From Flavobacterium sp. GSB-24 (GTDB lineage: Bacteria > Bacteroidota > Bacteroidia > Flavobacteriales > Flavobacteriaceae): a DNA stretch of 64,000 bases. A program made the translations under genes and the position numbers. Positions 1 to 9,064 of the stretch are shown piece after piece. The first letter of the stretch is position 1, and every line of letters begins with the position of its first letter. The stretch spans positions 1,736,001 through 1,800,000 of the forward strand of contig NZ_AP027043.1 in assembly GCF_027924665.1 (NCBI RefSeq). Reading direction: 5' to 3'. Under the pieces are notes generated by a model. That model was not told the DNA's origin, did no database searches, and saw nothing but the letters and a program-made list of their open reading frames with translations.

Positions 1-1212
1 GAAGCCATTTCTAAAAACCGATTAAGAACATTCTTAACCGGAATTTCTGTGGCTTCCGGGATATTTATTTTGGTTATTCTGCTTGGTGCAGGAAAAGGTC
101 TTCAAAATGGAATTGAAAAACAATTTGAGCGTGACGCCGCAGGAATTATAGAAGTTTGGTCGGGAACAACAACCAAAGAATACAAAGGGTTGAATCCAGG
201 CAGACAAGTTCAATTTCGTAATAGCGATTATAATCAGTCGGTTCAGAAATTTGAAGATAAATTAGATTTAAGAGCTTCAACCAATAATTATTGGGGACAG
301 TCTTTTAGCTATGGAAAAGAATCTGGAAGTTACCAATTTAGAGGTGTTGATCCAGATTATGGCGGAATAGAAAACCTAACGATAGTTCAAGGACGATATA
401 TAAATAGCAAAGACCTTCAGAATAATGAAAAGGTTGCTGTTATTGGAATGAAAGTAAAAACGGACTTGTTTAAAGATAAAGAAGCACTTGGGGAAGAAAT
501 ATTAATCAATAATATTAATTTCAAAGTAGTTGGAATTTTTACTGATCCAGGTGGAGAACGTGAAGAAACTAGAGCTTATTTGCCATTATCAACAGTACAG
601 AGAACCTTTGGCGGTGGAGATAAAATCAGTAATTTGTTTTTTACATTGAAAAAGACAAATAATTATGATGAAGCTTTGGCTCAGTCTGAAAAATTTACAC
701 AAGATTTAAAAGACTTATTGAAAAGTAAAAACATGGTGGCTCCTGAGGACGACAGCGGAGTTGGGGTTTATAATTCGGTTAAAGATGCAAAACAATTTTA
801 CGACTTGAATTTATATATCAGATTGTTTTTTTGGTGGGTTGGTATTTGTACAATAATAGCTGGTGTTGTGGGAGTTAGTAATATCATGCTGATTATTGTA
901 AAGGAAAGAACTAAAGAAATTGGAATTAGAAAAGCATTAGGAGCATCTCCATTTTCTATTATCACAATGATACTTCACGAATCAATTTTTATTACAACAA
1001 TCGCTGGATTTGTTGGACTTTTAGCAAGTTTATTATTGCTTGAATTTGTTGGGCCAATGGTTCAGAGTGAGTATTTTAGAAATCCAGAAGTTGATTTTAA
1101 TGTAGCTTTGACAACACTGTTTTTATTAGTGTTTGCTGGCGCAGTTGCCGGATTTTTTCCTGCATACAGAGCCGCTAAAATTAAGCCTATTGTAGCACTT
1201 AGAGACGAATAG
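1..1212 (+). CDS. ABC transporter permease, MacB/FtsX-like (5' partial)
   Basis: Inner-membrane permease of a MacB-type ABC exporter, which couples ATP hydrolysis to moving substrates or lipoproteins through an adaptor and a TolC channel. The frame is open to base 1, so the true start lies outside the window and the GTG at 49 is internal. The visible part has an N-terminal membrane segment, a large periplasmic domain (about residues 35-260) and a C-terminal FtsX domain with three membrane segments. The FtsX signature SNIMLIIVKERTKEIGIRKA is present. Only 2 bp separate it from a second permease, so the two probably form a heterodimer. No ATPase gene is in the window; one is expected just upstream. 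Substrate unknown. Confidence 0.93.
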   Translation, partial: EAISKNRLRTFLTGISVASGIFILVILLGAGKGLQNGIEKQFERDAAGIIEVWSGTTTKEYKGLNPGRQVQFRNSDYNQSVQKFEDKLDLRASTNNYWGQSFSYGKESGSYQFRGVDPDYGGIENLTIVQGRYINSKDLQNNEKVAVIGMKVKTDLFKDKEALGEEILINNINFKVVGIFTDPGGEREETRAYLPLSTVQRTFGGGDKISNLFFTLKKTNNYDEALAQSEKFTQDLKDLLKSKNMVAPEDDSGVGVYNSVKDAKQFYDLNLYIRLFFWWVGICTIIAGVVGVSNIMLIIVKERTKEIGIRKALGASPFSIITMILHESIFITTIAGFVGLLASLLLLEFVGPMVQSEYFRNPEVDFNVALTTLFLLVFAGAVAGFFPAYRAAKIKPIVALRDE

Positions 1213-1214
1213 AT

Positions 1215-2480
1215 ATGTTTAAAAAAGATAATTGGGACGAGATTTTACAGGCTTTAACTGCCAACCCTTTCAGAACTATTCTGACAGCTTTTGGTGTTTT
1301 TTGGGGAATATTTATTTTGGTAATTTTACTTGCTGCCGGTAATGGTCTGGAAAATGGTATTAAAAAAGGATTTGATGGAATTGCCACAAATACCATGTTT
1401 ATGTGGAGCCAGACAACCTCTAAGGCCTATAAAGGTTTGCCAAAAACACGAAGATACGATTTTAGAAACAGCGATGTTACTGCTTTAAAAGCGGCTTTGC
1501 CAGATTTATTATATGTTTCGCCTCGTAATCAATTGGGAGATTTTAACGGAACAAACAATGTGGTGAGAGGAACAAAAACTTCATCATTTACAATATATGG
1601 AGATTATCCTGAGCTGATCAAACAACAGCCAATGGATATTATTAAAGGACGTTTTGTCAATCAGCAGGATATTCAGGAGAAAAGAAAAATTGCCGTTATT
1701 GGTAAAGGTGTTATCAGCGAACTTTACGGAAAAGAAGAAGAAGCTGTTGGGACTTATATTAAGATTAATGGGATTAATTTTATGGTTGTTGGAGTTTACA
1801 AATCTAAACAGCAAGGAGGAAACGCAGAGCAGGAGCAAAAGAATATTTTTATTCCTTTTACAACTTTTCAGCAGGCTTTTAATTACGGAGACAAAGTGGG
1901 ATGGATGGCGCTTACAGCAAAAGACGAAACTTCTATAACCGATTTAAAACCTAAAATTTTAGAGATTATAAAATCTTTGCATTCTATAAATCCAACAGAT
2001 GATAGAGCGGTTGGAAATTTCGATTTATACGAACAATTTAATAAGGTGCAAAGTTTGTTTAATATTTTAAAAGTAATTGCATATTTTGTAGGAACATTAG
2101 TTTTGATTTCTGGTGTAATCGGAATTTCAAATATTATGCTTATTGTAGTTAAAGAACGTACAAAAGAAATAGGAATAAGAAGAGCTTTGGGAGCAACGCC
2201 CGCAGCCATTCGCTCGCAAATATTATCAGAATCTATTTTTCTAACTATAATTTCTGGAATGCTGGGAATTGCCGTCGCAACCGGAATTATAGCACTGTTA
2301 AATTTAGCACTGGATTCGATGCCTCCAAGCGATAATACTATGTTTGCCAATCCAAGTGTTGACTTAGGAGTTGTATTTGTTGCCTTATTAATATTAGTTG
2401 GATCAGGTTTGCTCGCGGGATTTATTCCAGCACAGACTGCGATCAATGTTAAACCTGTAGATGCTTTAAGAACAGAATAA
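1215..2480 (+). CDS. ABC transporter permease, MacB/FtsX-like
   Basis: Second permease of the exporter, 421 aa, a paralogue of the preceding gene. Order: N-terminal membrane segment at about residues 22-42 (FGVFWGIFILVILLAAG), MacB-type periplasmic core domain at about 45-270, then an FtsX domain with three membrane segments. The motif SNIMLIVVKERTKEIGIRRA is nearly identical to that of its neighbour. The ATG lies 2 bp after the upstream stop, so the pair is translationally coupled. A periplasmic adaptor gene follows after 37 bp, which supports a tripartite efflux role. Family assignment is firm; substrate cannot be read from sequence. Confidence 0.94.
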   Translation: MFKKDNWDEILQALTANPFRTILTAFGVFWGIFILVILLAAGNGLENGIKKGFDGIATNTMFMWSQTTSKAYKGLPKTRRYDFRNSDVTALKAALPDLLYVSPRNQLGDFNGTNNVVRGTKTSSFTIYGDYPELIKQQPMDIIKGRFVNQQDIQEKRKIAVIGKGVISELYGKEEEAVGTYIKINGINFMVVGVYKSKQQGGNAEQEQKNIFIPFTTFQQAFNYGDKVGWMALTAKDETSITDLKPKILEIIKSLHSINPTDDRAVGNFDLYEQFNKVQSLFNILKVIAYFVGTLVLISGVIGISNIMLIVVKERTKEIGIRRALGATPAAIRSQILSESIFLTIISGMLGIAVATGIIALLNLALDSMPPSDNTMFANPSVDLGVVFVALLILVGSGLLAGFIPAQTAINVKPVDALRTE

Positions 2481-2517
2481 ATTATCAATCAAAATAAATC
2501 GATTAAACCAAGAACAA

Positions 2518-3633
2518 ATGAAAAAAGGAGTAACTATAACCATTTTAATATTTATTGCGATCGTTTTTTTTGGCGCACTTTACTATTTGTATGCTAAAAA
2601 CCAAGAGTCGCCAATTGTGTTTAAAACGGAGAAACCAGAAATTAAAACGATTGTAAAAAATACAATTGCAACTGGTAATATTCAACCTGATGAAGAGGTG
2701 TTAATCAAGCCAAATATCTCGGGTATTATTGAGCAGGTGTATATCAAAGCGGGTGAGAAAATCAAAGCTGGAGATATGATTGCAAAAATTAGAGTTGTGG
2801 CAAACGTTTCTAACGTAAGCAGTACACAAAATCAAGTGCAGACTGCTAAAATTGCTTTGGATAATCAAGAACGACTTTATAAAAGGCAAAAAACATTATT
2901 TGAAAAAGATGTAATCTCTGCAAATGATTTTGATGCTGCTCAAGTAGCTTACAATCAGGCAAAACAAACTTATCTGGCAGCAAAACAAAGCTTAGATATT
3001 GTTAAAACAGGAACAACATCTTCTTTAGGAAGTTATGCCAATACTTTAATTCGCTCTACAGTTAACGGAATGGTTTTAGACGTTCCTGTAAAAGTTGGAA
3101 ATCAAGTTATTGAAAGTAATAATTTTAATGAAGGAACTACAATTGCCAGCGTTGCTGACGTTGGAAGAATGATTTTTATTGGAAAAATTGACGAATCTGA
3201 AGTAGGTAAAATCAAAGAAAAAATGCCTATTGAGATTACAATTGGTGCCATTGAAAACAAAAAATTTGATGCAGTTCTAAACTATATTGCGCCAAAAGGT
3301 GTTACAGAAAATGGAGCAATTCAATTTGAAATTAAAGCTCAAATGGTTAATAGAGATGACACTTTTATTAGAGCTGGTTTGAGTGCAAATGCTTCAATTA
3401 TTTTAGAGAAAGCAGATAAAATTCTGGCAATAAAAGAATCACTAGTTCAATTTGACAAAAAAACACAAAAACCTTATGTTGAGATCGAAACTGCGCCACA
3501 GAAATTTCAAAGAAGAGATTTGGTTCTTGGGGTAAGCGACGGTATCTACGTTCAAGTTAAAAGCGGTGTAAAGAGTACAGATAAAATAAAAATCTGGAAT
3601 CAAGGACTGATTAATGACGCAGAAAAAAAATAA
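2518..3633 (+). CDS. HlyD/MacA-family periplasmic adaptor subunit
   Basis: Membrane-fusion protein of 371 aa that should bridge the inner-membrane permeases and an outer-membrane channel. An N-terminal anchor spans about residues 5-26. Next come the first half of a biotinyl-lipoyl-like domain (about 60-90, PNISGIIEQVYIKAGEKIKA), a coiled-coil hairpin (about 95-165), the second lipoyl half (VNGMVLDVPVKVGNQV) and beta-barrel and membrane-proximal domains. It lies 37 bp after the second permease and probably closes that transcription unit. The following 86-bp gap holds a promoter-like box. A second adaptor occurs after the TolC gene, so the cluster has two. Confidence 0.93.
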   Translation: MKKGVTITILIFIAIVFFGALYYLYAKNQESPIVFKTEKPEIKTIVKNTIATGNIQPDEEVLIKPNISGIIEQVYIKAGEKIKAGDMIAKIRVVANVSNVSSTQNQVQTAKIALDNQERLYKRQKTLFEKDVISANDFDAAQVAYNQAKQTYLAAKQSLDIVKTGTTSSLGSYANTLIRSTVNGMVLDVPVKVGNQVIESNNFNEGTTIASVADVGRMIFIGKIDESEVGKIKEKMPIEITIGAIENKKFDAVLNYIAPKGVTENGAIQFEIKAQMVNRDDTFIRAGLSANASIILEKADKILAIKESLVQFDKKTQKPYVEIETAPQKFQRRDLVLGVSDGIYVQVKSGVKSTDKIKIWNQGLINDAEKK

Positions 3634-3676
3634 TTTAATTTGAAGTTTTGAGGATCTTTTTGGTTTTAAAAAATGT

Positions 3677-3684
3677 TAAATTTG
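3677..3684 (+). promoter_or_regulatory. Candidate -7 element for the TolC-type gene
   Basis: TAAATTTG matches the Bacteroidota -7 consensus TAnnTTTG and lies 36 bp upstream of the ATG at 3720. The nearest TTG (3660-3662) is only 14 bp upstream, shorter than the usual 17-20, so the -33 box is uncertain. It may give the TolC-adaptor pair its own transcript, separate from the permeases. Confidence 0.4.
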
Positions 3685-3719
3685 CGTAGTTTCATTTACT
3701 GCGCTTTCATTTAAAATAT

Positions 3720-5102
3720 ATGAAAATAAATAAAATTAATAGTCTGGTTTTTGCAATGTTATTCGGTTTTGGATTAGCTGGACACGCGCAATCAAAGCAA
3801 TGGACATTGGAAGAATGTGTGAGATACGCATTAGAAAATAATATTACGATAAAATTATCTGAATTAGACGTAAAAAATGCTGATATCGATAAAAAAGGTG
3901 CGTTAGGAAATTATCTTCCATCTGTTAATGGTAATGCATCTCACTCATGGAATATTGGTCTGAATCAGGATGTTACAACTGGTATCTTACGTAATCAAAC
4001 TACTCAGTATTCTTCAGTTGGTCTAAATGCTGGAGTTGATATCTACAAAGGTCTCCAAAATCAAAATACTTATAGAAGAGCGAAGTTATCTATTATCGCA
4101 TCAAAATATCAATTGTTGAAGATGCAGGAAGATATTTCTCTGAATGTAGCTAGTGCTTTCTTACAGATTTTATCAAATAAAGAAGATTTAAAAGTTAAAA
4201 AAGAACAATTATCAATTGACGAAAAGCGTTTTGCTCGTTCTGAGGAAATGGTAAATGCAGGAACAATTCCTCGCGGAGATTTGTTTGATTTAAAAGCAAC
4301 TGTAGCCACAGATAAACAAAATATTGCTATTTCAGAAAATAATTTATTGATTTCAAAATTAAGCTTAGCTCAGCTTTTACAATTGAAAGAATTTGCCGAT
4401 TTTGACGTAATAGATAATACAAATCTACAAGATGAGAATAATATTCTTGGTCAAACTCCAGTTGAAATTTATAACAAAGCAAAGGATATAAGAACAGAAG
4501 TTAAGCTGGCACAAACAAATCTTGAGATTGCTGAAAAAAATGTTGCTATAGCAAAGGGAGCTTATCAGCCAACACTTAGTGGTTTTTATGGTTTTAATAC
4601 AAGAGCAAGTTACAGCGATCAAGTTAAATTTGACGCAAACGACCAACCCTATACAGTAGGACCAGATCCGATATTCCAACAGTTTAGTGATAATAAAGGA
4701 CATAATTTTGGATTACAATTAAATGTTCCAATTTTTAATGGATGGTCAGTTAAGAACAATGTGGAAAGAAACAAAGTAAGTTTAGAAAAATCTAAAATAG
4801 ATTTAGAACAAAAAAGTTTAGATTTGCAACGTAACGTTTATACTGCTTTTACAGATGCAAAAGCAGCCCTAAATACTTACGAAGCGTCTACTGTAACTTT
4901 AGAAGCAAGACAGCAAGCTTACAATTATGCAAAAGAAAAATACGATGTAGGTTTGATGAATTCATTTGATTTTACTCAAGCTCAAACATTGTTGACAAAT
5001 GCACAGTCTGATGTTATCAGAACAAAATATGATTACATGTTCAAAATTAAAATACTTGAATTTTATTTCGGAATTCCAATCGTTCCCATTATTACAAAAT
5101 AA
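3720..5102 (+). CDS. TolC family outer-membrane efflux protein
   Basis: Outer-membrane channel component of the tripartite exporter, 460 aa. The signal peptide ends near residue 24 (GLAGHAQ). Two outer-membrane efflux protein repeats follow, rich in long amphipathic helices, with the typical opening WTLEECVRYALENNITIKL. A second repeat begins near residue 250 with EVKLAQTNLEIAEKNVAIAK. The TolC fold makes a trimeric beta-barrel with an alpha-helical tunnel across the periplasm. Only 6 bp separate it from the second adaptor gene, consistent with co-translation. The family is clear; the transported compound is not. Confidence 0.94.
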   Translation: MKINKINSLVFAMLFGFGLAGHAQSKQWTLEECVRYALENNITIKLSELDVKNADIDKKGALGNYLPSVNGNASHSWNIGLNQDVTTGILRNQTTQYSSVGLNAGVDIYKGLQNQNTYRRAKLSIIASKYQLLKMQEDISLNVASAFLQILSNKEDLKVKKEQLSIDEKRFARSEEMVNAGTIPRGDLFDLKATVATDKQNIAISENNLLISKLSLAQLLQLKEFADFDVIDNTNLQDENNILGQTPVEIYNKAKDIRTEVKLAQTNLEIAEKNVAIAKGAYQPTLSGFYGFNTRASYSDQVKFDANDQPYTVGPDPIFQQFSDNKGHNFGLQLNVPIFNGWSVKNNVERNKVSLEKSKIDLEQKSLDLQRNVYTAFTDAKAALNTYEASTVTLEARQQAYNYAKEKYDVGLMNSFDFTQAQTLLTNAQSDVIRTKYDYMFKIKILEFYFGIPIVPIITK

Positions 5103-5108
5103 TTTATT

Positions 5109-6401
5109 ATGTCAAAAAAAACAATTTATTTCTTAGTAGGTGGTGCAGTAGTACTTATTGCAATTTTAATCGGTCTTTCGAAATCGGGAGTTATAGGAAA
5201 TAAGGATGAAGGAAAAGAAGTAGAAATATCAAAAGTAACAGCTTCAACAATTGTTGAAACAGTTTCGGCAACAGGTAAAATTCAACCAGAAATTGAAGTG
5301 AAGATTTCTCCAGAAGTATCTGGGGAAATTATTTTACTTAACGTAAAAGAAGGTCAGGTTGTTAAAAAAGGAGATTTGCTGGTTAAAATTAACCCAGATT
5401 TATATACCTCTAGTTACAACCGTTCGGTATCTAACTTGTCAGGTTCTAAAGCTGGTTTAACACAATCTGAGGCTAGTTTTAAAGAAGCAAAAGCTAATTA
5501 TGAACGTAATAAAACCTTGTACGACAAAGGTGTAATCTCAAGATCTGATTGGGATAAAGCTATAGCTTCATTTGAAGTGGCGAAAGCGACAAAGCAAAAT
5601 TCATATTACAGTGTTCAAAGTGCTTCGGCTTCTGTAAGTGAAGCGAGAGACAATTTAGGACGTACAACTATCTACTCTCCTGCAGACGGAACAATTTCTG
5701 TTCTAAACGTAGAATTAGGAGAAAGAGTTTTAGGAACGCAGCAAATGGCTGGAACGGAACTTTTGCGTGTTGCTAACCTTAATAATATGGAAGTTGAAGT
5801 TGACGTAAACGAAAATGATATTGTAAAAATTAAAATTGGAGACGAAGCAAACGTTGAAGTTGATGCTTATTTGAAAAAGAAGTTTAAAGGAATTGTAACT
5901 AGTATTTCTAATTCTGCAAGTACAACTCTAACTTCTGATCAGGTAACTAATTTTAAGGTTAAAGTTCGTATTTTAAAACAATCGTATCAAGATTTGTTAG
6001 AAGGAAAACCAAGTACTTATTCTCCTTTTAGACCTGGAATGACAGCGACTGTTGATATCATTACAACTACAAAAACAAACGTTTTGGCAGTGCCAATTAG
6101 TTCTGTTGTAGTAAAATCGGATACTGCGGCTGTAAAAGATTTTACGGTTGAAGATCCTAATGCTGATAAAAAAGCAGCTCCAAAAAGCGATAAAAAATTC
6201 GAATGTGTTTTTGTAAAAGTTGGTGATAAAGCTAAAATTAGAATCATTAAAACAGGAATTCAAGATGATACTAATATTGAAGTAATGTCTGGCTTAAAAC
6301 CAGGTGATGTTGTAATTACGGGACCATATACAACAGTCTCTAAAGATCTTAATTCTGGAGATAAGGTAAAACTTAAGAAAGCTGAAGGTTCTAAGAAATA
6401 A
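5109..6401 (+). CDS. Efflux periplasmic adaptor, MacA/RND type
   Basis: Second membrane-fusion protein of the cluster, 430 aa. It has an N-terminal membrane anchor (about residues 5-25), a split lipoyl-like domain (KISPEVSGEIILLNVKEGQV and a matching half near residue 195), a coiled-coil hairpin at about 100-175, a beta-barrel and a membrane-proximal domain. Compared with the adaptor at 2518-3633 it has an extra Ala/Lys/Asp-rich insert near residue 340-360 (AAVKDFTVEDPNADKKAAPK). It follows the TolC gene by 6 bp. Two adaptors could mean a mixed adaptor ring or two interchangeable exporters. Confidence 0.93.
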   Translation: MSKKTIYFLVGGAVVLIAILIGLSKSGVIGNKDEGKEVEISKVTASTIVETVSATGKIQPEIEVKISPEVSGEIILLNVKEGQVVKKGDLLVKINPDLYTSSYNRSVSNLSGSKAGLTQSEASFKEAKANYERNKTLYDKGVISRSDWDKAIASFEVAKATKQNSYYSVQSASASVSEARDNLGRTTIYSPADGTISVLNVELGERVLGTQQMAGTELLRVANLNNMEVEVDVNENDIVKIKIGDEANVEVDAYLKKKFKGIVTSISNSASTTLTSDQVTNFKVKVRILKQSYQDLLEGKPSTYSPFRPGMTATVDIITTTKTNVLAVPISSVVVKSDTAAVKDFTVEDPNADKKAAPKSDKKFECVFVKVGDKAKIRIIKTGIQDDTNIEVMSGLKPGDVVITGPYTTVSKDLNSGDKVKLKKAEGSKK

Positions 6402-6437
6402 CAATACAATTCAATACTAATTTTAAAATATAATACT

Positions 6438-7112
6438 TTGTCTTTTATTCTCAACATCGAAACGGCTACTAAAAATTGTTCTGTATCTGTTGCTAAAGAT
6501 GGGAAAACCATTGTTTGCAGCGAACTTGCAGATGAAGGATATTCGCATGCCGAAAAACTTCATGTTTTTATTGAAGAAGTAATTGCAAAAGCAGGCATTT
6601 CTGTTCAGGATTTAAATGCAATTGCAGTCAGCCAAGGTCCAGGATCTTATACAGGATTAAGAATTGGTGTTTCTGCTGCAAAAGGGTTGTGTTATGCTTT
6701 AAATATACCTTTAATCGCTATCGATACACTTAAAACTTTGGCTTCTCAGGCAGAAGTTACAGATGGAAAAATTATTCCGATGTTAGATGCACGCCGTATG
6801 GAAGTTTACAGCGCCGTATTCAATACAGATTTGAGTATCGAAAGAGCTATTAAAGCCGAAATAATTGACGAAAATTCATTTCAAGAATATACAGATAAGC
6901 TTTACTTTGTCGGCGATTGTGCCGATAAATGCAAAGCCGTTTTGACCAAAGAAAATTTTGTGTTCTTAGAAAATATCAAATATCCTTCGGCACAAGCTAT
7001 GAGTAAAATCAGTTTTGATAAATATCAAAAAAGCGACACTGTAGATGTCGCTTATTTTGAACCTTATTATTTAAAAGATTTTATGATTACTGCCCCGTCA
7101 AAAAAGCAATAA
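6438..7112 (+). CDS. tsaB: tRNA threonylcarbamoyladenosine biosynthesis protein TsaB
   Basis: TsaB is the non-catalytic dimer partner of TsaD in making N6-threonylcarbamoyladenosine (t6A37) on ANN-decoding tRNAs. The 224-aa protein has the ASKHA-fold N-terminus (ILNIETATKNCSVSV) and the family motif SQGPGSYTGLRIGVSAAKGL near residue 65. The start is TTG at 6438, because no ATG precedes this conserved N-terminus and an in-frame stop lies close upstream. It lies 36 bp after the adaptor gene and ends 3 bp from the convergent mscS gene. Its position after the efflux genes is probably incidental. Confidence 0.95.
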   Translation: MSFILNIETATKNCSVSVAKDGKTIVCSELADEGYSHAEKLHVFIEEVIAKAGISVQDLNAIAVSQGPGSYTGLRIGVSAAKGLCYALNIPLIAIDTLKTLASQAEVTDGKIIPMLDARRMEVYSAVFNTDLSIERAIKAEIIDENSFQEYTDKLYFVGDCADKCKAVLTKENFVFLENIKYPSAQAMSKISFDKYQKSDTVDVAYFEPYYLKDFMITAPSKKQ

Positions 7113-7115
7113 TAA

Positions 7116-7931
7116 TTATTTTTGAATCGTAAAGGGCTGAACAGATATTCCTGCTTCATCCAATGCAATTTTGCAATTCTCTAAAGTATCTGAAACTACC
7201 GAGCCAAAGTCTGCCTTTGCTGCCCAAGGGCGAACTGCAAAATCAACAGAACTGGCAGATAGGTTTTTTACAAAAACTTCTGGCGCAGGATTTTTAAGAA
7301 CCTTCGGATTTGATAGTAAAACCTCTAAAAGAATATCTTTCGCTTTTTTGATATCCGAGTCATAAGAAACTGAAAATGTCAAGTCCGCTTTTCTTTCAGC
7401 CTGCATTGAATAATTAATGATCGTTCCGTTTGATAATGCACCATTTGGTACAAAAACGGTCTGATTAGTTCCAGTAATCATTTTTGTTACAAAAATTTGA
7501 ATTTCTTCAACAGTAGCAATAACACCTTGTGCCTCAATTGTATCGCCAACTTTAAAAGGTTTAAAAACAATAATAAGCATTCCTCCTGCAAAATTCGAAA
7601 GCGATCCTTGTAAAGACAAACCAACAGCAAGTCCCATTGCTCCTAAAATCGCAACAAAAGAAGAAGTTTCGATTCCAAGTTTTGAAATAAAAGTGACAAA
7701 TAAAAGAATTCTAAGTGCCCATAATAAAATATCTGCTAGAAATTTTGTTAAAGTTGGGTCAAGATTTCTCTTCACCATTATTTTTCTAATCAATCTGTTT
7801 ATTAGTCTGATGGCATATAAACCAACAAATAGAATTAGAAATGCAGAAATTAATTTAGGAGAATAATCAACTAAGATGTTAATAAATCTCGTGATGTAAG
7901 TACTAACTTGGTCTGAAGTAACTTCGTTCAT
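7116..7931 (-). CDS. Small-conductance mechanosensitive channel, MscS family
   Basis: Inner-membrane channel that opens under membrane tension to release solutes in osmotic downshock. The 271-aa protein is a minimal MscS: three transmembrane helices (about residues 24-44, 63-83 and 90-115), the pore-lining helix followed by the signature GLSLQGSLSNFAGGMLIIVF, and a cytoplasmic beta and alpha/beta vestibule. It is a single-gene unit. A hairpin with a U tract lies between a promoter-like box and the start codon, so leader attenuation is possible (see findings). The assignment is secure. Confidence 0.95.
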   Translation of the reverse strand: MNEVTSDQVSTYITRFINILVDYSPKLISAFLILFVGLYAIRLINRLIRKIMVKRNLDPTLTKFLADILLWALRILLFVTFISKLGIETSSFVAILGAMGLAVGLSLQGSLSNFAGGMLIIVFKPFKVGDTIEAQGVIATVEEIQIFVTKMITGTNQTVFVPNGALSNGTIINYSMQAERKADLTFSVSYDSDIKKAKDILLEVLLSNPKVLKNPAPEVFVKNLSASSVDFAVRPWAAKADFGSVVSDTLENCKIALDEAGISVQPFTIQK

Positions 7932-7942
7932 GATTTTAATAT

Positions 7943-7972
7943 AAAAAAAACCTTCTCAAAAGTAGAGAAGGT
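7943..7972 (-). terminator. Rho-independent terminator after the Nfu gene, in the mscS leader
   Basis: Read on the minus strand: CCTTCTC, a 7-nt loop, GAGAAGG, then eight T. It lies about 50 bp after the Nfu stop codon and 12 bp before the mscS start. It should end the Nfu transcript but is also downstream of a candidate mscS -7 box at 7985-7992. Confidence 0.75.
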
Positions 7973-7984
7973 AGGTTTGTGCTG

Positions 7985-7992
7985 CAAATATA
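7985..7992 (-). promoter_or_regulatory. Candidate -7 element for mscS
   Basis: Minus-strand TATATTTG matches TAnnTTTG. No TTG is found at the expected -33 spacing. If used, the mscS mRNA would begin just before the hairpin at 7943-7972. Confidence 0.38.
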
Positions 7993-8021
7993 ATTGAAAT
8001 TCTTATATAAGAAAAAAGGCA

Positions 8022-8921
8022 TTAAGCATTAACAGCTTCAACCTTTATAGCTTCATCGTTCAACATGCTTTTCAGCATATTTTCGATACCGCTTTTTAAG
8101 GTAAATGTTGATGATGGACAACCGCTGCAAGCACCTTGTAAAAGCACTTTTACCGTTTTATCATCTTCATTATAAGATTCAAAAGCAATATTTCCACCGT
8201 CAGCAGCCACTGCAGGTTTTACATATTCTTCTAGAATATTAATAATTTGTTGAGAAGTAACGTCTAGTTTGTCAAACGCTTCATCTTTTGTTACTTCATT
8301 TTTTGTTGTAGTTTGAATTAAACTTTCGTCTAAAACAGTTCCGCCATTTTCGATAAACTGTTTAATGAAAGTTCTAAGTTCTAAAGTAATTTCAGACCAG
8401 TCGTTAATCTCGTATTTTGTAACAGAAATATAATTCTCATCAATAAAAATTTCTTTTACATACGGAAATTTAAACAATTCCTGAGCTAATGGAGAAGAAG
8501 CAGTTTGATCGATATTTTTATATTCTACAGCATTACGAGTCAGCATTCTGCTTACTACGAATTTTAGTGCAGAAGGATTTGGAGTAGTTTCTCCGTAAAC
8601 CGTTATGGGTTGTTTTTTTGTTTTAGTTTCATCAACTTTAATGATAACTCCTCCATTCTCAACAAAAGAACTAATTTGTTCAGCAACAGCATCTTTAACG
8701 TCATCCCAATCTACAATACTATATCTTTCGATAGCAATAAAATTTCCAGAAATATATACTGTCTTTACGAATGGTAAATAGAATAACTGCTGAGCAAGTG
8801 GAGAAGCCTGAGCCTCGTCGATGTTTTTAAACTCAAAGTTTTGATTTTGAGTAATGAAATCTTCAAATTCAAACTTTAATATAGTAGGATTTTGAGTTTC
8901 TTTTATGGTGATTTTTGTCAT
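8022..8921 (-). CDS. NifU-family (Nfu) iron-sulfur scaffold with two N-terminal Nfu_N domains
   Basis: Iron-sulfur cluster carrier of 299 aa. Two tandem Nfu_N-type domains (about residues 5-95 and 108-200) share a pattern: a TPNPSALKF-like beta strand, then SPLAQ(Q/E)LF and F(P)xVK. A C-terminal NifU-like domain (about 220-295) follows with the cluster-binding pair Cys265-x2-Cys268 (ACSGCPSS). Single N domains are common; the doubled N domain gives about 300 aa, a form I associate with Bacteroidota. It is transcribed alone, with a -7 box just upstream and a terminator behind. Cytosolic role in delivering Fe-S clusters inferred from family. Confidence 0.92.
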   Translation of the reverse strand: MTKITIKETQNPTILKFEFEDFITQNQNFEFKNIDEAQASPLAQQLFYLPFVKTVYISGNFIAIERYSIVDWDDVKDAVAEQISSFVENGGVIIKVDETKTKKQPITVYGETTPNPSALKFVVSRMLTRNAVEYKNIDQTASSPLAQELFKFPYVKEIFIDENYISVTKYEINDWSEITLELRTFIKQFIENGGTVLDESLIQTTTKNEVTKDEAFDKLDVTSQQIINILEEYVKPAVAADGGNIAFESYNEDDKTVKVLLQGACSGCPSSTFTLKSGIENMLKSMLNDEAIKVEAVNA

Positions 8922-8937
8922 GGTATTATATTTTTTG

Positions 8938-8945
8938 CAAATTTA
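8938..8945 (-). promoter_or_regulatory. Candidate -7 element for the Nfu gene
   Basis: Minus-strand TAAATTTG, 16 bp before the Nfu ATG, fits TAnnTTTG. No clear TTG at -33. Confidence 0.42.
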
Positions 8946-9064
8946 CTAAAGTTATTTTCTACTAATAGCTATATTTGATTTTTTAATAAAATAATTAAGA
9001 CTCTTTTCAAAGAAATCGTATTAAATTGCAGGAGTGAAAATTATATAGATACAAAATTGCCTTT

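Noticed and set aside
49..51. GTG at 49 as the start of the first permease
   Set aside because: The frame is open to base 1 and the residues before it (EAISKNRLRTFLTGIS) fit the family, so the gene begins before the window.
1883..2488. 201-aa antisense frame opposite the second permease
   Set aside because: A shadow frame; composition mirrors the FtsX membrane segments on the other strand.
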